Assembly: GCF_900105945.1 (NCBI RefSeq)
Contig: NZ_FNSO01000004.1
Location: 1,550,001-1,614,000, forward strand
DNA from: Amycolatopsis tolypomycina
Lineage (GTDB): Bacteria; Actinomycetota; Actinomycetes; Mycobacteriales; Pseudonocardiaceae
Direction of reading: 5' to 3'
Length of the DNA stretch: 64,000 bases
In this document: in pieces, positions 50,453 to 58,643 of the stretch
Layout of the letters: the number at the start of each line of letters is the position of its first letter
How positions within the stretch are numbered: position 1 is the first letter of the stretch
Notes under the pieces: model-generated
The model's input: only the letters and a program-made list of their open reading frames with translations
What the model was told of the DNA's origin: nothing
Databases searched by the model: none
Translations under genes and position numbers: made by a program

Positions 50453-51574
50453 ATGTCCCACAGCCACCAGCACCGTCCGGAACTGCAGAAGGCGATCGAG
50501 GAGATCGCCGGATCCGGCTTCACCGGAGTCACCCTGCGCGTGCACGACGAACGAGGGGAGTGGGCCGGCAGTGCCGGGACCGCCGAGCCGGGCGGCGTCG
50601 CGAAGCCCCCGATCGACGGGTACGTCCGGATCGGCAGCAACACCAAGACCTTCACCGCCACCCTGGTGCTGCAGCTGGTCGCCGAAGGCGCGGTCGAGCT
50701 GGACGTCCCGGCCGCGGTGTACCTGCCGTCGCTCGGGCTGGACGAGCGGATCACCGTGCGGATGCTGCTGCAGCACACCAGCGGGGTGTTCAACTTCAGC
50801 GGCGAGGTCCTCGCCGACGGCACGGTCGTGCCCGGCATCCCCATCCCCTACGGCGACACGGGCGCGGAGTGGGTGGCCAACCGGTTCCGCAGCTACCCGC
50901 CCGGCGAACTGGTCCGGCGGGCGCTGGCCGCGCCGGCGCGGTTCGTGCCGGGCGCGGGCTGGAGCTACTCCAACACCAACTACGTGCTGGCCCGGCTGCT
51001 GGTCGAGGCGGTCACCGGCCGGTCGTACGCCGAGGAGCTGCGACGGCGGATCCTGCTGCCGCTCGGGCTTTCGGGCACCATCGCGCCGGACCTCTCGCCG
51101 GAGATCCCCGAGCCGTACGCCCGCGCCGGCTACCGGTACGAGGAGGCCGGCGAGCCGAAGACGATCGACGTCAGCCGCCACAACCCGTCCTGGGTCTCCG
51201 GCGGCGGGGACCTGATCTCGACCACGCGGGACCTCGAGGTGTTCATCGGCGCGCTGAACCGCGGCGAACTCCTGCCGGCCGGATTGCTGGCCGAAATGCG
51301 CACCCCGCACCCGACCGGCATCCCCGGCATGGACTACGGCCTCGGCGTGTTCGTGCTGACCACCGCCGGCGGCACCCTCGTCTCGCACAACGGTGCCACC
51401 GTGGGCCACGCGGCGCTCATGTACAGCACGCTCGACGGCCGGAAGACGCTGACCGCCGCGCTGAACTGCGTCGACGATCCCGGGATGTCCGTCGCCACCG
51501 CGTTCCGGACCGCCCAGCAGCGGCTCGTCGACGCGGTGTTCGCCGGGGAACCGGCCGAGCTTCGGGCACGCTGA
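50453..51574 (+). CDS. Serine hydrolase, class C beta-lactamase/DD-peptidase family
   Basis: 373 residues. The three penicillin-binding motifs are S62-N-T-K65 (GSNTKT), Y172-S-N (WSYSNTNY) and the late HNG (VSHNGATVGHAAL, in place of KTG). QHTSGVFNF is the usual loop after the active site. No signal peptide or membrane anchor is seen, unlike extracellular DD-peptidases, so it may be a cytoplasmic esterase or D-amino-acid amidase. The MerR gene begins 4 bases later. Confidence 0.87.
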   Translation: MSHSHQHRPELQKAIEEIAGSGFTGVTLRVHDERGEWAGSAGTAEPGGVAKPPIDGYVRIGSNTKTFTATLVLQLVAEGAVELDVPAAVYLPSLGLDERITVRMLLQHTSGVFNFSGEVLADGTVVPGIPIPYGDTGAEWVANRFRSYPPGELVRRALAAPARFVPGAGWSYSNTNYVLARLLVEAVTGRSYAEELRRRILLPLGLSGTIAPDLSPEIPEPYARAGYRYEEAGEPKTIDVSRHNPSWVSGGGDLISTTRDLEVFIGALNRGELLPAGLLAEMRTPHPTGIPGMDYGLGVFVLTTAGGTLVSHNGATVGHAALMYSTLDGRKTLTAALNCVDDPGMSVATAFRTAQQRLVDAVFAGEPAELRAR

Positions 51575-51578
51575 ACGG

Positions 51579-52356
51579 ATGCGGAACGGCGTCACCATCG
51601 GGCAGGCGGCGGCCTTCGCCGGCGTCACGGTGAAAACGGTGCGGCACTACCACAAGCTCGGCCTGGCCGGCGAACCCGAGCGCGACAGCTCCGGCTACCG
51701 GCGGTACGGCTCCGCCGACCTGCTGCGGCTGGTGCAGGTCCGGACGCTGGCCGCCGCGGGGGTGCCGCTGGCCGAGATCGGGCCCCTGCTCGACGTCGAC
51801 GCCGCCGGGTTCGCGGTCGCGGTCGCCGACGTCGGGCGCCGGCTCACCGAACGGATCGAGGAGCTGACCGCACGGCGGGACACCCTGCACCGGCTCGCCG
51901 ACGGCGACCGGGCGCTGCTGCCCGACCGCGCGGTGGCCCTGCTGCGGCGGATGCCCGGCCGCGGCTTCTCCGCGGCCGAGGTGGCGGCCACCCGGGAAGG
52001 CTGGATCCTGGCCCGGGCGGCTGGTCCCGGGCGGGTTCGACGACTACCTCACCCACTTCGAGCAGGCCCTCGACGACCCCGGGCTCCTCGAACTGGCGCG
52101 GCGCGCCGCCGAAGCCGAGGCCTGGGCGCCGGACGATCCCCGCGTCGCCGAGCTGGCCGCCGACGCCGCGCGCCACTACCTCGGCAACCCCGCCCTGCTC
52201 AAGACGGTGACGGGCCTGCAGGCCGGCACCGAGGCCGCGACCCGGTACGCGCTGATCGCCCGCCACGGCGAAGGGCGGACGCCGGTCGCGGCCCGGCTGG
52301 CCGAGCTGTTCGAAGCCGAGCTCCGCGCGGCCGGCGTCCGCGTCCCGCGCCCCTGA
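51579..52356 (+). pseudogene. MerR-family regulator with a frameshift
   Basis: The first ~147 codons give a normal MerR N-terminus (TIGQAAAFAGVTVKTVRHYHKLGLAGEPERDSSGYRRYGSADLLRLVQVRTLAAAGVPLAEI) and coiled-coil. At about 52018-52021 one extra base breaks the frame: WILARA is followed in frame by nonsense-like AGPGRVRRLPH, while the +1 frame continues sensibly as LVPGGFDDYLTHFEQALDDPGLLELARRAAEAEAWAPDDPRVAELAADAARHYLG and stops at 52354-52356. The mended protein would be about 258 residues. It is either a real mutation or a sequencing error in a GC-rich spot. Confidence 0.82.
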
Positions 52357-52360
52357 CCCG

Positions 52361-53185
52361 TCAGCCCTTCAGGGAACCCGCCAGCAGCGCCGACACGAAG
52401 CGCCGCTGGAAGATCAGGAACACCACCAGTGTCGGGGTCAGGATCAGCAGCGAACCGGCGCACAGCAGCGGGATGTCGGTGCCCCACTGGCCCTGGAACG
52501 CGCCCAGTGCGCCCGCCATCGTGCGTTTCGTGGGCTCGTCCACCAGCACGATCGCGAGCAGGAACTGGTTCCAGGTCCACAGGAACAGCAGGATCGCCAG
52601 CGAGGAGAGCGCGGGCTTCGCCAGCGGGACGTGGATGCGCCAGAACAGCTGCCACGTGCTCACCCCGTCCACCCGGGCGCTCTCCGACAGCTCCTGCGGC
52701 ATGGTCACGAAGTGGGCGCGCATCCAGTACACCGAAAACGGCATGTACAGGCCGATCAGCGGCAGGATGATCGCCCACCGGGTGTTCAGCAGGCCCATGT
52801 CGCGCACCTGGAAGTACAGCGGGGTGATGATGCCTTCGAACGGCAGGGTCAGGCCGAGGACGAAGACCAGGAACACCGCGCGGCCGCCGGGCATGCGCAG
52901 GTGCCCGGTGGCGAAGCCGGCCATCGTGGCGATCAGCAGCGAGACCGGGACGACGCCGAGCACGATGAGCGCGCTGGACTTCAGGAACTCGCCCAGGTGC
53001 GCCACCTCGAACGCGCGGGCGAAGTTGCCCCACTGCGGGTCGGCCGGCCAGGCCAACCCGGACGGGTAGCTGCCCGCCGGGTGCAGGGCGGTGACGAAGA
53101 GGCTGACGAACGGCAGCAGGGTCACCGCCATCAGCAGGATCAGCAGGATGCGGCCGGTGAGACCGGCCCGTGCGGTGCCCGTCAC
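52361..53185 (-). CDS. Carbohydrate ABC transporter permease (MalG-like)
   Basis: 274 residues, six membrane helices, with the inner-face EAA loop ELSESARVDGVSTWQLFWRIHVPLAKPAL that contacts the ATPase. GTG 53185 overlaps the stop of the MalF-like gene (GTGA). Last gene of a three-gene importer operon; no ATPase gene is present, so a shared MsiK-type ATPase encoded elsewhere is likely, as in other actinomycetes. It ends 4 bases from the stop of the frameshifted MerR gene. Confidence 0.92.
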   Translation of the reverse strand: MTGTARAGLTGRILLILLMAVTLLPFVSLFVTALHPAGSYPSGLAWPADPQWGNFARAFEVAHLGEFLKSSALIVLGVVPVSLLIATMAGFATGHLRMPGGRAVFLVFVLGLTLPFEGIITPLYFQVRDMGLLNTRWAIILPLIGLYMPFSVYWMRAHFVTMPQELSESARVDGVSTWQLFWRIHVPLAKPALSSLAILLFLWTWNQFLLAIVLVDEPTKRTMAGALGAFQGQWGTDIPLLCAGSLLILTPTLVVFLIFQRRFVSALLAGSLKG

Positions 53186-54132
53186 GGTTTCTCCTCCCGG
53201 GAGACGCGCTGGATCGGGAGCACGACCACGAGCACGACCACCATGAGCACGACGGCGAGCGCGGAGGCCAGCCCCACCTCGCGCTGCGAGAACGCGAGGT
53301 AGTAGATCTCCAGGCCCGGCACCATGGTGGCGTTCCCGGGGCCGCCCTGGGTCGAGACGTAGACGATGTCGAAGCTCGCGAGCGCGGCGATCACCGTCAC
53401 GGTCACGCAGACGCCGATCTCCTGGCGCAGGCTCGGCACCGTGATCGCGAAGAACTCGCGGACCACCCCGGCCCCGTCGATGCGGGCCGCCTCGTACAGC
53501 GCCGGGTCGATCTTGCTCATGCCCGACAGGAACAGCAGGATGCACAGGCCCAGCAGGACCCAGGCGCCGATCGCGCCCACCGCGGGCAGCGCCGTCGAGG
53601 AGCCGCCGAGCCACGCCGTCGTCACCTCGCCCAGGCCCAGCGCCGAGAACAGCTGGTTGACGACGCCGGTCGCCGACAGCAGCCACGTCCACGCGATGCC
53701 GGCGGCGACGAGCGGGATGACCTGCGGCAGGAACAGCACGGTCCGGGCGACGAGCGCGAGGCGGCTCGTCGCGATGCGCCGGATCGTCGCCGCGATCGCC
53801 AGGCCGAGCAGCACGGGGATCCCGCTGAAGAAGAGGATCAGCTCGAACGCGTGCAGGATCGACTCGTACAGCTCGGGATCGGTGAAGACCTTGCCGTAGT
53901 TGGCGAAGCCCGCCCAGCGGGACGCGCCGACGCCGTTCCAGTCGTAGAACGAGTACTGGACGGTGAGGACGATCGGCCGCAGCACGAACACGGCGTAGAA
54001 GATCAGGGCCGGGGCCACGAAGAGCCAGCCCGCCCAGCCCGTGCGGCGGGACCGGCGACGGCGCCGCGCCGCCGGTCCGGCCACAGTGGACGGTCGCGGC
54101 GCGGCCGTGCGGAGGTCGGTCGAGCTGGTCAT
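53182..54132 (-). CDS. Carbohydrate ABC transporter permease (MalF-like)
   Basis: 316 residues. A basic N-terminal tail (ARRRRRSRRTGWAGWLFVAPALIFYAVFVLRPIVLTVQYSFYDW) leads into six membrane helices with the EAA loop LYEAARIDGAGVVREFFAITVPSLRQEIG. Partner of the MalG-like permease, with which it overlaps by four bases; the binding protein gene ends 6 bases upstream. Confidence 0.92.
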   Translation of the reverse strand: MTSSTDLRTAAPRPSTVAGPAARRRRRSRRTGWAGWLFVAPALIFYAVFVLRPIVLTVQYSFYDWNGVGASRWAGFANYGKVFTDPELYESILHAFELILFFSGIPVLLGLAIAATIRRIATSRLALVARTVLFLPQVIPLVAAGIAWTWLLSATGVVNQLFSALGLGEVTTAWLGGSSTALPAVGAIGAWVLLGLCILLFLSGMSKIDPALYEAARIDGAGVVREFFAITVPSLRQEIGVCVTVTVIAALASFDIVYVSTQGGPGNATMVPGLEIYYLAFSQREVGLASALAVVLMVVVLVVVLPIQRVSREEKP

Positions 54133-54138
54133 CGGCCG

Positions 54139-55503
54139 CTAGCTCCCGACCTGGTCGGCGTAGTCGCGCTGCACCGACTTGAGCAGCCCGTCCGGGGTCT
54201 GCTCGCCGGAGACCAGCTTCTGCAGCTGCGGCGTCCAGCTCTTGGCGTAGATGGCGCCGGTCGCGTTGGCGATGAAGTCCATCGCGGTCCCGTCCCGGTC
54301 GACCTGGGCGGCGGCTTCGAGCGTCCCCGCGGTCACCGTGCCCGCCGCGACCGGCGGCAGCGGGGCGTCCGCCGGGCCCATCGGGTGCGAGCCGCCGGTC
54401 TGCACGGCGACTTCCCGCGCCTTCCCGTTCGTCGCCACCCAGTTGAGGAAGAACGCCGCGCAGTCGGCGTGCGGCGCCTTGGCGCTGATCCCGACGGTGA
54501 GCGGCGCGGACATGGCCGCGGGCTTGGCACCCGCCTGCGCCGGCGGCATCGGGAAGAACCCGGCGTTGCCCGCCATCAGCTTGTCCAGGTTGGCCGACTC
54601 CCAGTCGCCGTTGAAGCTGAACAGCCCTTGCCCGCCGGTGAAGCGGCTCACCATCTGCGCGTAGTCGACGGCGTTGACGTCCGGCGCGAAGTACCCGGCC
54701 TTGATCCACTGCTCGAGGTGCTGCGCGGCCTGCAGGTTGGCCGGCGTGTCGATCGTGGCGCCGGGCTTCTGGTAGATCCAGTCGTTGATCGGCGCCGGCT
54801 GGCCCAGCGACGCCATCAGGTTCTGCAGCGGGAACGCCAGGCCGCCGGTGGCACCGCCGTTGAACTGCTGGATCGGCTGGATCCCCGCGTTCTTCGCCTT
54901 CGCCATGGCCTCGTCGAGCTGCGCGAGCGTGGCCGGCGGCGTCGTCAGCCCGATCCGGGCGGCGAGCTGCTTGTTGTAGAAGACACCGGTCGTGCTGAAG
55001 TTCAGGCCCATCGCGAACAACGAGCCCTCGCCGCGCGGCCGGCCGCCGGGGCCCATCCGCAGCTGCGCGAGCTGGCCGGACGGCCACTTGTCCCAGCCGA
55101 ACCACTTCGCGTACCCGTCGAGGTTCTTCAGCAGGCCGTCCTTGACCAGCTCGGACACCTGCGGCAGGCGCATCAGGTCCGGCGGGTCGTCGGCGAGGAC
55201 ACGGGGCGCGTTCTGGGTGATCACCGCGAACTGGTCTTCGCGGACCTCCCACTTGACGTTCGGGAACTGCTTCGTGAACTCGTCGGTGAGCGCCTTGGCC
55301 ATCGGGAAGCCGGTCTCGAAGTACCCGCGCATGGTGACCGGCGCGCTCCCGCACGTCGGCTCCGCGGTGACGGCCGCGGCCGTGGTGTCGCCGGGGGTCG
55401 CACTGCCGCCCGGCGCGGAGCAGGACGCGGCCAGCGCGCCGGCCAGCGTGAGGGTCAGGACCGTGCCGAGGGTACGGCTGTGGTGTGTTCGACGGGACAA
55501 CAT
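54139..55503 (-). CDS. Extracellular sugar-binding lipoprotein
   Basis: 454 residues. Lipoprotein signal with lipobox LAAS-C28 (TLTLAGALAASCSAPGG), then the SBP type 1 fold: VTMRGYFETGFPMAKALTDEFTKQFPNVKWEVRED, PPDLMRLPQVSELVKDGLLKNLD, LNFSTTGVFYNKQLAARIG, GQGLFSFNGDWESANL. ATG 55503 has GGAGGAG six bases upstream. It delivers an oligosaccharide to the two downstream permeases. The neighbouring fructosidase-like enzyme suggests a fructose-containing sugar; inferred. A 20-bp palindrome lies 25 bases before the start. Confidence 0.92.
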   Translation of the reverse strand: MLSRRTHHSRTLGTVLTLTLAGALAASCSAPGGSATPGDTTAAAVTAEPTCGSAPVTMRGYFETGFPMAKALTDEFTKQFPNVKWEVREDQFAVITQNAPRVLADDPPDLMRLPQVSELVKDGLLKNLDGYAKWFGWDKWPSGQLAQLRMGPGGRPRGEGSLFAMGLNFSTTGVFYNKQLAARIGLTTPPATLAQLDEAMAKAKNAGIQPIQQFNGGATGGLAFPLQNLMASLGQPAPINDWIYQKPGATIDTPANLQAAQHLEQWIKAGYFAPDVNAVDYAQMVSRFTGGQGLFSFNGDWESANLDKLMAGNAGFFPMPPAQAGAKPAAMSAPLTVGISAKAPHADCAAFFLNWVATNGKAREVAVQTGGSHPMGPADAPLPPVAAGTVTAGTLEAAAQVDRDGTAMDFIANATGAIYAKSWTPQLQKLVSGEQTPDGLLKSVQRDYADQVGS

Positions 55504-55528
55504 CGTCTCCTCCGTCGCGTGTGGATTA

Positions 55529-55548
55529 TTGCTAAACCGAGTTAGCAA
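55529..55548. promoter_or_regulatory. LacI-type operator between sugar importer and lacI
   Basis: TTGCTAAACCGAGTTAGCAA has perfect 7-base outer arms and a CG centre. It lies 25 bases before the binding-protein start and 61 bases before the lacI-type GTG, so one site could control both divergent units. Confidence 0.75.
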
Positions 55549-55609
55549 CGGTAGTCTCGGTGATCGGGCGAGCCGGTGTCAAGGTTCGCGGAAAGGCGGG
55601 GGTGCGACG

Positions 55610-56671
55610 GTGAGCCCACGACGGGTCACGCTGGCCGACGTCGCCAAGGCAGCGGGGGTGTCGCGGAGCACCGCGTCCCTGGTGCTTTCGGGACGCGGTG
55701 CGGAGCTGCGCATTTCGGACGAGGTCCAGGAACGCCTCAAGGCGCTGGCGGAGGAAATGGGCTACCGGCGGAACATCGTCTCCGCCGGGCTGCGCACCGG
55801 GCGCACCCTGACCATCGGGTTCGTCTCCGACACGGTCGCCACCTCCCGGCTGGCGGGCGACATGATCAAGGGCGCGATCGAAGCCGCCCGCGACCGCGGT
55901 GTCCTGCTGTTCATCGGTGAGTCCGAAGGGGACAGCAAGCTCGAACACGCGTTGCTGGAAGGCATGCACGACCGCCAGGTCGACGGGATCGTCTTCGCCT
56001 CGATGTACACCCGGCGCGTCACGGTGCCCGGCAACCTGCGGGCGGCTTCCGCGGTGCTGCTCAACGCCGTGCCGAAGACGCCTTCGCCGTTGCCCGTGGT
56101 GGTCCCGGACGAGGTCGAGGCCGGCCGCGCGGCCGCGCGGGTGCTGCTGGAAGCCGGGCACCGCGACGGCATCCACCTGATCGGCGCCGGGCCGGGGATC
56201 CGGAACGTGCCGCGGGACAGCGTCGCCGCCGTCGAACGGCTCGTCGGCATCCGCGAGGTCTTCGCCGAAGCCGGCGTGGAGATCGCGAGCGGCACCCGGA
56301 CCGCCGACTGGCTGCCCGAACACGGCTTCGAAGCGACCAGCGCCCTGCTGCGCCGCACCCGGCCGCGTGCCTTGATCTGCCTCAACGACCGGCTCGCCTT
56401 CGGGGCGTACCAGGCGCTGGACGACGCCTCGCTGCGCGTCCCGGACGACGTCTCGGTGGTCTCGTTCGACGACCACCCGCTCGCGTCGTGGATGCGGCCC
56501 CAGCTCACGACCGTCGCCCTGCCGTACTACGAGCTCGGCCGCCGGGCGGTCGACGCGCTCTTCGCCGAGATCAACGGCGAAACCACCGGGGAGAAGCCGG
56601 TCCACCGCATCCCGATGCCGTTGCGCACCCGCGCTTCGGTCACCCGCCCGCGGCAGCCGGAGGGCTCCTGA
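55610..56671 (+). CDS. LacI-family transcriptional regulator of the sugar locus
   Basis: 353 residues: complete HTH (VTLADVAKAAGVSRSTASLVLSGRGAELRISDEVQERLKALAEEMGYRRN), hinge, and periplasmic-binding-protein-like effector domain (TIGFVSDTVATSRLAGDMIKGAIEAARDRGVLLFIGES; RTRPRALICLNDRLAFGAYQALDDASLRVPDDVSVVSFDDHPLASWMRPQLTTVALP). Divergent from the importer and coupled (TGATG) to the fructosidase-like gene. The 20-bp palindrome is its likely operator. Confidence 0.93.
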   Translation: MSPRRVTLADVAKAAGVSRSTASLVLSGRGAELRISDEVQERLKALAEEMGYRRNIVSAGLRTGRTLTIGFVSDTVATSRLAGDMIKGAIEAARDRGVLLFIGESEGDSKLEHALLEGMHDRQVDGIVFASMYTRRVTVPGNLRAASAVLLNAVPKTPSPLPVVVPDEVEAGRAAARVLLEAGHRDGIHLIGAGPGIRNVPRDSVAAVERLVGIREVFAEAGVEIASGTRTADWLPEHGFEATSALLRRTRPRALICLNDRLAFGAYQALDDASLRVPDDVSVVSFDDHPLASWMRPQLTTVALPYYELGRRAVDALFAEINGETTGEKPVHRIPMPLRTRASVTRPRQPEGS

Positions 56672-57582
56672 TGTTGCGCCTGCCCGACCACTGGGTGTGG
56701 GACAGCTGGTACACGACGGACGACGACGGCCGCCACCACGTCTTCTTCCTGCGCGCCTCGCGGGCGCTGCTCGATCCCGAGCGGCGCCACCGGCGGGCGT
56801 CGATCGGCCACGCCGTCTCCCGCGACCTGCGGAACTGGGAGCTCGTCGCCGACGCCCTCGTGCCCGCCGACGGGCCGGCGTGGGACGACCTCGCCACCTG
56901 GACCGGTTCCGTCGTCCGCGGTCCCGACCGGCGGTGGTACCTGTTCTACACGGGCGTCCGCGACGACGGCGACCACGCGGTGCAGCGGATCGGCCTCGCC
57001 GTTTCCGACGACCTGCACACGTGGCACCGCTTCGGGACGAAGCCACTGGTCGAGCCCGACCCGACCTGGTACGCCCTCGACGGCCGCGCGGACTGGGCTG
57101 GCGAAGCCTGGCGGGACCCGTGGGTGTTCCCCGCGCCCGGCGGGGACGGCTGGCACATGCTCGTCACCGCGCACGGCAAGGACGGCGACGGCGTCATCGG
57201 CCACGCTTTCTCGGCGGACCTGCTGAACTGGACGGTCCGGCCCCCGCTGACCCGGCCCGGCGGCTTCGGCCACCTCGAGGTGCCCCAGGTCGCGGTCGTC
57301 GACGGGCAGCCGCTGCTGTTGTTCTGCAGCAACCTGGGCGCCCGTGCGGCCGAGGGTGCGGTGTGGGCGGTGCCCGGTCCCGCGGTGACCGGGCCGTGGG
57401 ACCTCTCGCTCGCCCGGCCCGTGTCCTGCCCCGGGCTCTACGCGCCCCGCCTGGTCCGCGACGCCGGGAACGCGTGGCACCTGATCGGCTTCGTGTCCGA
57501 ACGCGACGGTGCGTTCGCCGGGGAGCTGTCCGACCCCTTCGCGGTCCGCTACACCGCTTCCGCGGGGCTGCAGGTGGTCTGA
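56671..57582 (+). CDS. GH32/GH68-like (clan GH-J) glycosidase, probably intracellular
   Basis: 303 residues of five-bladed propeller type. The first motif VWDSWYT (D11, nucleophile) looks like the GH68 levansucrase VWDSWPL rather than the GH32 WMNDPNG. The stabiliser is the RDP motif (EAWRDPWVF, 148-150) and the acid/base candidate is E203 in GHLEVPQVAV. There is no signal peptide and no C-terminal beta-sandwich, so it is much shorter than either family. It would split an imported fructosyl- or similar beta-linked sugar in the cytoplasm. Its start overlaps the LacI stop. Confidence 0.75.
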   Translation: MLRLPDHWVWDSWYTTDDDGRHHVFFLRASRALLDPERRHRRASIGHAVSRDLRNWELVADALVPADGPAWDDLATWTGSVVRGPDRRWYLFYTGVRDDGDHAVQRIGLAVSDDLHTWHRFGTKPLVEPDPTWYALDGRADWAGEAWRDPWVFPAPGGDGWHMLVTAHGKDGDGVIGHAFSADLLNWTVRPPLTRPGGFGHLEVPQVAVVDGQPLLLFCSNLGARAAEGAVWAVPGPAVTGPWDLSLARPVSCPGLYAPRLVRDAGNAWHLIGFVSERDGAFAGELSDPFAVRYTASAGLQVV

Positions 57583-57585
57583 GGG

Positions 57586-58479
57586 CTACCGCAGGCGTGG
57601 CGGCGCGGTGCTGGCGCGGGCGGTCAGCTCCGGGACCAGCAGCCGGGTCTCCGGTGCGCTGTCGCCGTCCACCTGGCGGATCACCGTTTCGACGGCCAGC
57701 GCGCCGAGTTCGCGCGCCGGGATCGCCAGGCAGGTCAGCTCCAGCAGGCTGTGGGCCGTCAGGCTGTCCGGGCAGACCGCGACGAGGGAGACGTCCTCGG
57801 GCACCCGCAGGCCCCGCTGGCGCAGGCCCGCGAGCACCGCGGGCAGCGCCGTTTCGTTGTGGACCACGAGACCGGTGACGTCCGGGTGGCGGGCGAAGAG
57901 CGCGTCCAGGCCGCGGAGCGTCTGGCGGTGGGTGGTGCCCCACGCCAGCGTCTTCGCCCGGATGTGGCGGCGGTCCGCCTCGGCTGTGAAGCCCCGCGCG
58001 AGCCGGGTCGCGGCGCTGCTGCCGCGCCGGTAGGTGGCCGGGGGCGAGCCGATCAGGGCCACGTGCTCGTGGCCGAGGCCGGCGAGGTGACCGAGGCACA
58101 GCGCACCCGCCGCGGCGAAGTCGAGGTCCACGCAGCCGAGCCCGCGCGGGCGGTCCGGCACGCCGATCAGCACGGCGGGCCTGCCCAGGCCGAGCAGCAC
58201 CGGGACGCGGGGGTCGGCCGCTTCGACGTCCATCACCACGACGCCGTCGGCGACGGACGAGGAGACCGCGCGGCGCAGTGCGGCCGGACCTTCTTCGGCG
58301 GTGAGCAGGAGCAGGGCGTGTTCGCGGGCGCCGGCCGCGGCGATGGCGGCGGCCACGAACTCGCGCACGACGACGTCGTGGGCGCCGGCGCGCAGGGGGA
58401 CGACCAGGGCCAGGACGTTCGTCCGCTGGCCGGCCGCGGGCCGTGTGCCGGCCTGCCGGTGGTGAGCGCGCTTGCGCAT
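57586..58479 (-). CDS. LacI/GalR-like effector domain protein lacking the DNA-binding domain
   Basis: 297 residues that align from the hinge onward (RTNVLALVVPLRAGAHDVVVREFVAAAIAAAGAREHALLLL; HNETALPAVLAGLRQRGLRVPEDVSLVAVCPDSLTAHSLLELTCLAIPARELGALAVETVIRQV). The ~50-residue HTH normally before this is missing: the protein begins MRKRAHHRQAGTRPAAGQ, and I find no HTH in any frame upstream. It is either an N-terminally truncated repressor or a sugar sensor without DNA binding. Convergent with the glycosidase gene with only three bases between stops. Confidence 0.78.
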   Translation of the reverse strand: MRKRAHHRQAGTRPAAGQRTNVLALVVPLRAGAHDVVVREFVAAAIAAAGAREHALLLLTAEEGPAALRRAVSSSVADGVVVMDVEAADPRVPVLLGLGRPAVLIGVPDRPRGLGCVDLDFAAAGALCLGHLAGLGHEHVALIGSPPATYRRGSSAATRLARGFTAEADRRHIRAKTLAWGTTHRQTLRGLDALFARHPDVTGLVVHNETALPAVLAGLRQRGLRVPEDVSLVAVCPDSLTAHSLLELTCLAIPARELGALAVETVIRQVDGDSAPETRLLVPELTARASTAPPRLR

Positions 58480-58583
58480 GGCGTTCCCGACAGCCTCCCC
58501 CCAGGAGCCGGCGACCCGTCACGATCCGTCGAACCGCATCGACGACATCCGAACGTAGAACACCCCTCGGGGATAAGCAAGCA

Positions 58584-58602
58584 GATCCGAGCTGGTCCGA
58601 TC
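58584..58602. promoter_or_regulatory. Imperfect palindrome upstream of the HTH-less LacI gene
   Basis: GATCCGAGCTGGTCCGATC: the outer 4 bases pair exactly and 7 of 9 positions per half are symmetric. It lies 105-123 bases before the start at 58479. Possibly an operator. Confidence 0.35.
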
Positions 58603-58621
58603 GTATTCACCGGGAAAGGTG

Positions 58622-58643
58622 ATGATCGAACCGATTCGATCAT
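58622..58643. promoter_or_regulatory. Perfect 22-bp inverted repeat at the hydrolase stop codon
   Basis: ATGATCGAA-CCGA-TTCGATCAT, perfect 9-base arms, overlaps the stop of the alpha/beta hydrolase gene and lies upstream of the HTH-less LacI gene. It is AT-rich for a terminator in this genome; an operator or a processing hairpin is as likely. Confidence 0.55.
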
